A stretch of 27,747 nt of DNA from Oppiella nova. Taxonomy: Eukaryota > Arthropoda > Arachnida > Sarcoptiformes > Oppiidae. The position numbers and the translations under genes were made by a program. Where the stretch lies: contig CAJPVJ010000337.1 in the NCBI GenBank assembly GCA_905397405.1, forward strand, positions 1 through 27,747, in the 5' to 3' direction. Shown here piece after piece: positions 19,603-27,747 of the stretch (the first letter of the stretch is position 1; each line of letters begins with the position of its first letter). The notes under the pieces were generated by a model that had not been told where the DNA came from, made no database searches, and was given only the letters and a program-made list of their open reading frames with translations.

Positions 19603-21149
19603 ATGGCAGACAATTCAAAGTGAGTACTGAAGACAAAAGTTTTTTGTTTGAAAAATGTCTAAAACTGTCAAATGGTGTGAATTAGGGGCCAAATCGTGGA
19701 GAACACGGCTGCCATTGATGTCGAGTCCGGAGATCTGGACGAAAAGCAATGTATGTATCAATTGGGTGATTGTCTCGTGTTTGCTGTCAATGTCATTAAC
19801 CGGTATCCGTTTGTGTGATGTCTTAGTGGGCGCTCTGACCGCACAAGTGATGAACAATCCGGAAGTGTTGGCGGCCATGCAGTCCAAGTTGGCGGGAATG
19901 GTAGGCCTGCCGTCTGGCTATTACGACACACTGCCGACGGTTGTCAAGAGACGGGTGAAGGCGCTGAAGAACTTAGAAATGGAGAAAATCAAGATTCAGA
20001 GCCTATTCTACAAAGAGTTACACGAATTGGAGACCAAATACGAAGTGAAATACAATCCCATCTTTCAGAAGAGGAATGATATCGTGAATGGTGTCCACGA
20101 ACCCAATGACGAGGAATGCAATTATCCGTCAGATTCTGAAGACGAGGACGAAGAAGAAGCCAAAGAGAAGGCAGTGAAGGCCGAGGAGAAGTCGGAGGAC
20201 AAAGACGTGAAGGGAATCCCCGAGTTTTGGTTAACTATATTGAAAAATGTGGACATCTTTGCCGAGAATATTCAGGAACACGACGAACCCATTCTTCAGC
20301 ACTTGAAAGACATTCGCGTCACTCTTAATAAGGAACCGGAGGTATGACTCACTCAACAGATGGCTCGCGAATGGAGTGATTGATTGGAAAACATTTGTTT
20401 GTTTAGGGCTTTAAAATTGAGTTTGTCTTCAATGCCAATGAATTCTTCAATAATGAAATTCTCACCAAAGAGTATGACCTGAGATGTGGTCCCGACGACG
20501 ACGACCCCATGTCTTACGACGGCATCTCTATTGTCAAGTGTAGGGGGTATGACATGACATGACCTCTATTTGCCTCTTTCTAGACACTAATTGTGTTGTT
20601 TTTGGTCCAAAAGATGTAAAATTGATTGGAAGAAAGGCAAGAATGTGACCGAAAAGACCGTAACTAAGAAACAAAGACACAAATCCAAAGGACAGGTCAG
20701 GACTGTCACCAAAACAGTGAAGAGCGACTCGTTTTTCAATTTCTTCGATCCGCCCGAAGGTCTGTATTGATTGACTCATAAATAGAGTATATTTGACTAA
20801 ATGTATGACTTGTGGATCAGTTCCCGAGAAGTTGGACGACTTGGATGATGACACCCATGACTTGCTTCAGGCCGACTGGGAAATGGGAGAACTGTTGCGT
20901 CAGTCGATAATCCCGAGGGCTGTGCTGTTCTTCACTGGCGAAGCGCTGGATGTGGAGGAAGACTACGACGAAGAGGACGAGGAGGAGGATGACGACGATG
21001 AAGACGAGGAGGACTCGGACGCCGATGAGGACTACTCTCCGCCGAAGAGCGCGGGCAAGAAAGGAGGTAAGGGTCAGAACCCGGCGACCGGACATAAGGG
21101 CAAAGCAGCCAATAGTGGAGACAAACCGCCCGAATGTAAACAACAATAA
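19603..21149 (+). CDS. Nap1: Nucleosome assembly protein 1-like histone chaperone, six exons
   Basis: Complete model join(19603..19619,19686..19750,19827..20341,20407..20546,20614..20759,20821..21149), 1212 nt, 403 residues; all junctions are GT-AG and every phase closes. The protein starts MADNSKGQIVENTAAIDVES; the ATG has a purine-rich CAACCAAA context. The NAP domain spans roughly residues 45-300: LPTVVKRRVKALKNLEMEKI begins the long dimerisation helix. Further hallmarks are KYNPIFQKRNDIVNG, GIPEFWLTILKNV, a KIEFVFNANEFFNNEILTK segment, CKIDWKKGKNVT and SFFNFFDPPE. An acidic insert lies at about residues 124-150, and a C-terminal Asp/Glu tract (about 340-365) is followed by a basic GKKGGKGQ tail. 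NAP1 proteins shuttle H2A-H2B between cytoplasm and nucleus and assist nucleosome assembly; the acidic tail contacts histones. Length and order agree with the family (about 370-400). The symbol is by family; the exact paralogue is not proven. Confidence 0.95.
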
Positions 21150-21154
21150 ATAAA
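21145..21154 (+). terminator. Polyadenylation signals overlapping the NAP1-like stop codon
   Basis: Two overlapping AATAAA hexamers (21145-21150 and 21149-21154); the first contains the TAA stop itself. If used, the 3' UTR would be only about 15-30 nt. More distal signals exist in the AT-rich downstream DNA, so use is inferred. Confidence 0.45.
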
Positions 21155-22787
21155 ACTCTAGTTTTGATTACAAATCACTATTTTTAAGAATTTGGACATA
21201 ATTTGAGTTTTTATACGATTAGTTGGCAAATGAATTTTGCATTATTTCCATTACCAATGTTTTTAAAAGTATAAACTATTTGATTATTTGCCTTTAATTT
21301 CTAATTAGAATAAAAGTTGATTTTTAAATTAATTTGATTTTGACAATTGATTTGATATCTAAAATCCTGATTGAATTGCAGCCAACAATTAGTGAGACAA
21401 ATGTGTGGGCACTGAGAGGGACAGAGACTGAGAACTGCTTTAAACTAATTTCTTAATGAACTGAAGCTTTGGCGACAAAAGGCGATCAGACTTTTATTAA
21501 ACAATTTAATGCAAACAAAAATAAGGATATTATTCATACATAAGGATAATATTCTCAAGTTTTATATTAAAATATATTTAATTTATATACGATTACAAAT
21601 TGCTTTGATTTTTATGGAAATAATTTCTAACTTATCTATACGTTTATCTAACTGTTGCTCAGTTGAATGTACATCTCATCCTATATCACACTTTTATACA
21701 TTTGAGATTAAAAATAAATATCTGTTTTTATTTAATCATTAAAATACTTTTCATTTTTGTCCTCACCGTTAAGTTTAAATTATTGGAAATGAATTTTTGT
21801 GATTGTTTTAAGACATGCTTCACATGTTAACTCGTTTATCAAAATGTTTGTATAAAATAACAGTATTTTAATCAAATTGAGATTTAATTGTAAATCACTA
21901 GCGAATGAGTAAACAGCTGTAAAAGTGGTCCAAATTATGATTCTTTAATTAATTACATAAAAACACTGATTATTGAGTTTATTATAAGACTTATTTAAAG
22001 AATGCTATAAAACAGCCATTAATTATAGGTTTCACTAAATCTCAGTTTAAAGACATTTTTGAATAATTTTTTAAATGTTGTGATTAAGAAATTTGTTTGA
22101 AAATTAGATAAAAATGTACTCAAAATCTATAATTTTTTATACAATAAAAACATTGAATGTCTGAATGGTCTGACACGTGAAAAACTTGTAAATCAAAGGA
22201 CTCTCAGAAGCGTATCGACGATAAACACAGGCTTTGATGCAAACGTTGTGTCGATTAAATAAATATTTAGATTTGTGGTAATATATGGGTTACTGACAAA
22301 TGTTTGCCTTTTTGCTATTTTCGTCTCAATCTCATTGATTTGTTGCATACTTTGAAAGTTCATGTCTTAACGAAGATTCGTGTCAAACATATTCTGCTTT
22401 CATCTGATTTGTGGACACAATTCTATTCAATCATATCTATTGACAGAAACATATTTTTAATGAAAAGTTTGGTAATTATGTAAACAATTGAGTGAAATGT
22501 TAATTTGATTGTCTCTGTGGAGACGTCTCTCCCCTGATAAGTGACATGAAATCCAATATGAGATCATTTGCTCACAAAACTCAATCCTTTTCACATCAAA
22601 TCAGCAATAATTGTGGAAATGATTTCAAATGACAAGAATTTGATAAATTTAAACCTTTTTTTTAATTATAAAACCATTAAAAGAGGAAACATATACTGGA
22701 AATGACTTAACATTTTGGTTACAATAATATAACAATAATTTATAAAATAAGAAAATCACTGCAAATACATAATCTATAAGTTTGTGG
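21155..22787. other. Intergenic stretch between convergent NAP1-like and CYSTM-like genes
   Basis: 1.6 kb of AT-rich DNA containing the 3' ends of both genes. An ATTAAA on the minus strand at about 22666 could polyadenylate the CYSTM-like transcript. No other gene is seen. Confidence 0.5.
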
Positions 22788-23185
22788 TTAGTCTGCGAGA
22801 CAACAGGCCAGACAACAGGCACCCAATAGTGCGATACAACAGCACTGTTCGTCGGAAATGCCGTCATTTCTTCGGTTCGTCTGTTCGTGAATTATAATCG
22901 TTTGTTGCGGTTGTTGTCCGTAAGGCTGTTGGGTGTATGGCTGTCCCTGATAGGGCTGCCCCTGATATGGCTGACCCTGATAAGGCTGGGGCTGGTATGG
23001 CTGAGGTTGAGGTTGAGCCTGTGGGTTCCAACCGGGCTGACCGTATGCCTGGCCGGGTGCTTGGGGCTGGTAGTTGTACGGCCCTGTCATGACATTCATA
23101 TACATTTAGTATGCCTTCAAACCGTATTAATATGATATCAAACAATACCTGGGTTTGGGTTATAAGGAGGCGGTGGTCCCGACAT
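22788..23185 (-). CDS. CYSTM1-like Pro/Gln/Tyr-rich protein with cysteine-rich C-terminus
   Basis: Two exons, complement(join(22788..23083,23149..23185)), 110 residues, with a 65-nt GT-AG intron whose splicing rebuilds a glycine codon. The start gives MSGPPPPYNPNPGPYNYQPQ. A low-complexity region follows with PYQGQ repeated three times, then a conserved-looking QQTIIIHEQTNRRNDGISDE linker and the terminal DEQCCCIALLGACCLACCLAD, where seven of the last 19 residues are Cys. The order of PPPPY start, Pro/Gln/Tyr repeats, a short beta-like TIIIHEQ segment and Cys-rich hydrophobic end is that of animal CYSTM1-type proteins, small tail-anchored or palmitoylated membrane proteins. Their function is poorly known; stress roles are proposed for CYSTM proteins in other eukaryotes. 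The ATG at 23105 belongs to the intron and is not the start. Three unrelated-looking small Cys-tail ORFs follow within 4 kb. Confidence 0.8.
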
Positions 23186-24293
23186 TGTCCTGATTTGTCA
23201 CACAATACGAGTCGATAATCAATGAAATAGTTTTTACAAATTCACTCAAATTTCAATTGATTTGTCAAAAAAAGAGTAATTAATGGAGAAATGACTGAAC
23301 AATTGTAAACTGATCTCTTAGTGTAAGTAATTTTATTAAAATGACAAAACGTATGAAATATTCTGTTGGTTACCAATGAATCACTGATAAAGCACTCAAT
23401 TATTGTATTGTTAAGCGATTAGATTAGATTTGAATACATTTCTGGTACATATGAATGAATCAATTGTAAACTGCGTTGAAATTCATTTCATTAATTGATG
23501 GCAACTATCCTTTGCATACATTTATTGAAATAACGAATACTAAATGGCTTTTAGTTTACTTTTAGTAGTTTATTGACCGTCTGTTTCAATAGAGAAGAGT
23601 TTGTTTAAAATAAAACATTTTCTGTATTCAATACATTTGAGTTTATACAGTACACCATTATAATTGTGATTATGGCCAACTTTATAGTTAATTAGATTTA
23701 ACCCCCTTTTGATGATTTGACAATTGAATGGTCACAGTATAGTGCAGTACAGTACTGCTATAATTACTGAAATTTATAACAATACTATACGGTATAATAA
23801 ATAATTAGCTTATAATACAAGCCTTATATTTTTTGTCGTAACGTTATTTTAATGAAAAAATTACCAGGTAAAACATTTTATTATTTTTATTTAATTACTG
23901 TACTGATAATGATTAGTAATTACCCAGATAGTATATTTTATCATGAGTATTAAATGTTACTTAAAACAATATGATACATAAAAATATGAATATCTTTAAA
24001 ATTGTTAGTATTACAATGAATCATTGTCAATGAGTATTAATTTTACAATAAAATTATGTCAAAAATAATATAAATAACATTGGTGTCAATTTCTAAAATT
24101 TACAATTAAATGTGACTAAACAAACAGTAAATATCTTGTCGATTAGCATAGACATGCCCCTTCCCACCCCTCCCTATTTCATGCATTTTGACATTAATAG
24201 AAAAGTTTTTAAAGTTGTGATAAATTAAGTCTAAAGTCAAGTAATAAGTGGTAAAACTAAATATATTTGAATGAAATAATACAAAATGACGGG

Positions 24294-24659
24294 TCATTTG
24301 CATCTAATCCTTAAAGCACTGCAACAGAAGAGACATATGACTGAAGACATGCAAAGACAGGCAGGGATTTGACAGAAATATACAATCAATTGGTTGATGA
24401 GATAAAAAGGAAAGCAAAAACAGGCTCGGATTCGGTGTAAAAACAATTGTGATTCATATGGAGTGCTTTGATCGCAAGAATTATTTGGTGTATCAGTGAA
24501 ACTGGTTTTCATTTGGCCTGATGTTTGAATGTCATTCAAAACGGAGTCACTTTTGGTGGCAATGATTGGAAACAGTTGTGGAAACGATTGGGAAGTGTTT
24601 GGCGATGGCTTCGAGGAGTCAGTGATGTTCAATGATGTCAATGAAGTCGTTGTCAGCAT
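24294..24659 (-). CDS. Unknown small protein with Cys-rich hydrophobic C-terminus, left-arm copy
   Basis: 121 residues from the ATG at 24659, chosen because it is the first ATG whose reading frame is shared with the right-arm copy; upstream a 2-base length difference breaks the frame. The first half is Ser/Thr/Pro/Asn-rich (MLTTTSLTSLNITDSSKPSP) with a KTSFTDTPNNSCDQ segment. The C-terminal 45 or so residues are hydrophobic and Cys-rich: ACFCFPFYLINQLIVYFCQ, then IPACLCMSSVICLFCCSA, ending LRIRCK. One or two membrane passes with a basic cytosolic end are plausible; there is no signal peptide. The family is not recognised. Against the right-arm copy there are about four amino-acid changes and one in-frame codon gain or loss. 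It is transcribed outward from the palindrome centre. An intron is possible; a chance frame cannot be excluded, since arm non-coding DNA is nearly as conserved. Confidence 0.45.
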   Translation of the reverse strand: MLTTTSLTSLNITDSSKPSPNTSQSFPQLFPIIATKSDSVLNDIQTSGQMKTSFTDTPNNSCDQSTPYESQLFLHRIRACFCFPFYLINQLIVYFCQIPACLCMSSVICLFCCSALRIRCK

Positions 24660-24894
24660 TTTCGTTGCAAAAAAGTTTTCCAATCATTTGATACTTTGAA
24701 AAATATTTTCATAAACTTTAGACACTTTAGCGAACATTTGCGACAAACTATTGGATTTGGTTTCAAATTTTAAGACATAATTCGTCGAAACACAAGAAAC
24801 TCGATATGAAAGCAAAGTTTAGTCTAAAATTACTGATTTGTTTGCTCTACACGTCATATCAAAACTTGAAAATAAAGAGCACATAAACTTAACC

Positions 24895-25384
24895 ACAATT
24901 ATTGAATTAAACACAAATAATTTAATTAGAAGTCAACAATGTTATACTAATTAACATTAAAATAATATTTCTTATGATTACTCTAAGAAAATTAATTATA
25001 AAACTAATTATTAAATATGTTTTAATGAGTATCCATTTCTTATTGAAAGAATAATTACATGTAAATTAAAATTAATTAATTTCTATGAAAGACAATACTT
25101 TAAATGTCACATCAATTAAATTAACTTTAAATTATAGATTCGTTTGATTGTAAGCACAAAGAAAATAAGGAAAACAAAATAAATTAGTTTTAATACAATA
25201 CTATTAGTATTTATATAATGTTTATAATGACTTTGAACTAAAAACATAAAACTTAACTTGATATTAATTTCACTTTCATATCAAATGTGAAATATTAATT
25301 TATTGTATAAACAAATTAATGTTGCATATTAGACATGTTGCACTTAATGTGTAATGAATATTGAGTCCAATTTAGTTGAATGAG
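24895..25384. other. Palindrome spacer, left part, no gene seen
   Basis: AT-rich sequence between the inner end of the left arm and the central small ORF; it would be the 3' flank of that ORF. Nothing else is recognised. Confidence 0.45.
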
Positions 25385-25771
25385 TTAATCGCATATATGA
25401 ATACAACAAAAACAGACCCATTGATAGCAATTGTCATGAGACTCATCCCCATTATGACTAGAATTTGTGATCAACTGTTGGTTTGAAGTGTTTGGAGTCC
25501 TATCACTAGTATTGGACACCAATTCAGACATAGTCTCAGTCTTCACACTAATATCGCATTTATTCCTATGTTTTGAATTGTCTATCGTATGACTCGGTTG
25601 AGAGACATCCAAATGATTGACGTGTTTGTGGTTATTCGTCGATATCTTTGGCTGTGTATTGACCACAACATTGTGTTCACACAATTGGAAACAATTTTCA
25701 TTCAATGAATTTGTTGTCTCATTAATAACCGATGAATTCATGGCCTGACTGTAAGAATATGAGCGATTCAT
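25385..25771 (-). CDS. Unknown small Asn/Ser/His-rich protein with short Cys-rich tail
   Basis: 128 codons from an ATG at 25771, in the unique spacer of the giant inverted repeat. The body is polar and rich in Asn, Ser, Thr and His (MNRSYSYSQAMNSSVINETT; HKHVNHLDVSQPSHTIDNSK), and the end is abruptly hydrophobic and Cys-rich (NCYQWVCFCCIHICD). The frame is clean despite the AT-rich setting and has balanced codons, which supports coding. A weak parallel with the arm proteins exists: an SDRTPNTSNQ-like stretch against TDTPNNSCDQ, then VCFCC against ACFCF. A diverged paralogue with a shortened tail is therefore possible but not shown. There is no signal peptide and no recognised domain. Confidence 0.4.
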   Translation of the reverse strand: MNRSYSYSQAMNSSVINETTNSLNENCFQLCEHNVVVNTQPKISTNNHKHVNHLDVSQPSHTIDNSKHRNKCDISVKTETMSELVSNTSDRTPNTSNQQLITNSSHNGDESHDNCYQWVCFCCIHICD

Positions 25772-26275
25772 GAGTCCTCACAAACTTCTCAAACTTCACA
25801 AACTTGTATCCAGTTTATCATTTTTGAAGCAAACTTTTCTCCGATTAAATTTCCCAGAAATTTGAGTTCAAAACAGGATTTCAAACATTTTGTATTTAAT
25901 GATATACACCAATAGAAAATTACAACATTCATTTACATTATAGTAATAAATCATTTGAGTTAAATTTTATGAAACATCACAATGTATTATAAATAAATTT
26001 AGTTTTTTAAAAATTTACAATTATAAAATCAATGCTTTAAAAAAGTAGTAAAATTATATTCAAAATACTGTTTCATGTGTTAAATGTAATGTTTGCATTG
26101 CACCGAGAGTTGAAAATTAAAAGTTAAAGTCAATTGTTTTGAGTAAATGTGTTGAAAGAAAGTCATTTAAAGGGAAAGACTTTTCTTTACCTGAATTGAA
26201 GTCAACATTTTGTTGATGACTTAAATCCTGATTGAATGGAAAGAGAGAAATGCATTCATAAAGCATTCATAAAGA
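25772..26275. other. Palindrome spacer, right part, upstream of the central ORF
   Basis: About 500 bases upstream of the central minus-strand ORF and inside the right arm boundary. A short AAACTTCTCAAACTTCACAA repetition lies just before the ORF. No gene is seen. Confidence 0.4.
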
Positions 26276-26512
26276 GGTTAAGTTTATGTGCTCTTTATTT
26301 TCAAGTTTTGATATGACGTGTAGAGCAAACAAATCAGTAATTTTAGACTAAACTTTGCTTTCATATCGAGTTTCTTGTGTTTCGACGAATTATGTCTTAA
26401 AACTTGAAACCAAATCCAATAGTTTGTCGCAAATGTTGGCTAAAGTGTCTAAAGTTTATGAAAATATTTTTTAAAGTATCAAATGATTGGAAAACTCAGT
26501 TTTGCAACGAAA

Positions 26513-26881
26513 ATGTTGACAACGACTTCATTGACATCATTGAACATCAATGACTCCTCGAAGCCATCGCCAAACACTTCCCAATCGTTTCCACAACTGT
26601 TTCCAGTCATTGCCACCAAAAGTGACTCCGTTTTGAATGACATTCAAACTTCAGACCAAATGAAAACCAGTTTCACTGATACACCAAATAATTCTTGCGA
26701 TCAAAGCATCAGTCCATATGAATCACAATTGTTTTTACACCGAATCGTCGCCTGTTTTTGCTTTCCTTTTTATCTCATAAACCAATTGATTGTATATTTC
26801 TGTCAAATCCCTGCCTGTCTTTGCATGTCTTCAGTCATATGTCTCTTCTGTTGCAGTGCTTTAAGGATTAGATGCAAATGA
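26513..26881 (+). CDS. Unknown small protein with Cys-rich hydrophobic C-terminus, right-arm copy
   Basis: 122 residues from the ATG at 26513; an in-frame ATG at 26483 would add ten residues (MIGKLSFATK) but is not in frame in the left-arm copy, so the shared start is preferred. The sequence is nearly the same as the left-arm protein: changes are ITD to IND, PII to PVI, SGQ to SDQ, an added residue at QSISPYE, and IRACF to IVACF. The last 31 residues, from LIVYFCQ to RIRCK, are identical. The tail is Cys-rich and hydrophobic, with CLFCC near the end and a basic finish. Transcription runs outward, mirror to the left copy. Few changes are silent, so the comparison does not prove selection on the protein; similarity may be maintained by arm-to-arm gene conversion. 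Function unknown. Confidence 0.45.
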   Translation: MLTTTSLTSLNINDSSKPSPNTSQSFPQLFPVIATKSDSVLNDIQTSDQMKTSFTDTPNNSCDQSISPYESQLFLHRIVACFCFPFYLINQLIVYFCQIPACLCMSSVICLFCCSALRIRCK

Positions 26882-27747
26882 CCCGTCATTTTGTATTATT
26901 TCATTCAAATATATTTAGTTTTACCACTTATTACTTGACTTTAGACTTAATTGATCACAACTTTAAAAAGTTTTCTATTAATGTCAAAATGCATGAAATA
27001 GGGAGGGGTGGGAAAGGGAATGTCTATGCTAATCGACAAGATAATAATATATTTACTGTTTGATTAGTCACATTTAATTGTAAATTTTCGAAATTGACAC
27101 CAATGTTATTTATATTATTTTTGACATAATTTTATTGTAAAATTAATACTCATTGACAATGAGTCATTGTAATACTAAGAATTTTAAAGATATTCATATT
27201 TTTATGTATCATATTGTTTTAAATAACATTTAATACTCATGATAAAATATACTATCTGGGTAATTACTAATCATTATCAGTACAGTAATTAAATAAAAAT
27301 AATAAAATGTTTTACCTGGTAATTTTTTCATTAAAATAACGTTACGACAAAAAATATAAGCTAATTATTTATTATACCGTATAGTATTGTTATAAATTTC
27401 AGTAATTATAGCAGTACTGTACTGTACTGTGACCATTCAATTGTCAAATCATCAAAAAGGGGGTTAAATCTAATTAACTATAAAGTTGGCAATAATCACA
27501 ATTATAATGGTGTAGTGTATAAACTCAAATGTATTGAATACAGAAACTGTTTTATTTAGGAGAAAGCCTTTATTTTAAACAAACTCTTCTCTATTGAAAC
27601 AGACGGTCAATAAACTACTGAAAGTAAACTAAAAGCCATTTAGTATTCGTTATTTCAATAAATGTATGCAAAGGATAGTTGCCATCAATTAATGAAATGA
27701 ATTTCAACGCAGTTTACAATTGATTCATTCATATGTACCAGAAATGT

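Larger units (their letters stand above)
23436..27747. repeat. Giant inverted repeat (arms at least 1.46 kb, spacer about 1.38 kb)
   Basis: Left arm 23436-24894 and right arm 26276-27747 are reverse complements with scattered substitutions and small indels, around 95-97% identical by eye. Position 27747, the last base of the window, pairs with 23436, so the outer boundary is not reached and the left arm may extend further toward the CYSTM-like gene. The inner boundary is sharp: CATAAACTTAACC on the left pairs with GGTTAAGTTTATG on the right, and homology stops. Arm differences include an 8-base TA-rich indel outside the ORF and a 3-base indel inside it. The spacer (24895-26275) is unique. Confidence 0.95.

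Noticed and set aside
20534-21153. Minus-strand and alternative plus-strand frames over the NAP1-like 3' exons, including Arg-rich ones
   Set aside because: Shadows of the acidic-tail exon; Asp/Glu codons read in other frames give Arg or Val/Leu-rich strings.
22864-23205. Alternative frames over the CYSTM-like gene on both strands
   Set aside because: They cross the 65-nt intron or read the Pro/Gln repeats out of frame; the spliced minus-strand model is coherent.
24106-24303. Second ORF (MQMTRHFVLFHSN...) overlapping the stop of the left-arm gene, mirrored at 26872-27063
   Set aside because: It is open in both arms, but its C-terminus differs through an 8-base indel and its composition is AT-driven; most likely 3' UTR.

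Overview
The window looks like nuclear DNA of an arachnid, most likely a mite. It is very AT-rich, its genes have short GT-AG introns, and it carries gene families that are expanded in Acari and other arachnids: a divergent ionotropic receptor, a CYP3-clan-like P450, a NaGLT1/MFSD4-like transporter and a secreted leucine-rich-repeat protein of the kind annotated as 'oplophorus-luciferin 2-monooxygenase non-catalytic subunit-like'. The assignment rests on recognised family signatures only.

Layout. 1-5.5 kb: the C-terminal three exons of an ionotropic receptor (+), a truncated N-terminal P450 with its own TATA box (-), an orphan frameshifted exon (-) and an orphan C-terminal MFS exon (-). This reads as a graveyard or edge zone of chemosensory and detoxification genes. 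2.4-10 kb: three copies of a palindromic foldback element of about 424 bp with GC-rich ends, 9-bp target-site duplications and MULE/FB-like architecture. They flank a segment that holds the one clearly intact gene of this half, the secreted LRR protein, and the target duplications suggest that this segment has been inverted. A second MITE, also with a 9-bp duplication, sits in a duplicated promoter-proximal repeat of the LRR gene. 10-19.2 kb: a long gene-poor stretch with a 23-bp minisatellite, GA/CT microsatellites, a perfect 119-bp inverted repeat and a one-base N gap flanked by identical 36-bp sequence, which is probably an assembly artefact.

19.2-23.2 kb is the conserved part: a complete six-exon NAP1-family histone chaperone (403 aa, +) preceded by a perfect 128-bp tandem duplication, and a two-exon CYSTM1-like Pro/Gln-rich cysteine-tail protein (110 aa, -). 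23.4-27.7 kb is dominated by a giant inverted repeat. Its arms are at least 1.46 kb, highly similar, and run off the right end of the window. Each arm encodes the same unrecognised small protein of about 121-122 aa with a cysteine-rich hydrophobic C-terminus, transcribed outward, and a third small Cys-tail ORF lies in the spacer.

The strongest leads are the foldback-mediated inversion, the paralogous empty site for the second MITE, and the palindromic cluster of small Cys-tail genes next to a CYSTM gene. Several structural oddities (N-gap duplication, perfect inverted repeat, perfect tandem duplication) need to be cleared of assembly error first.
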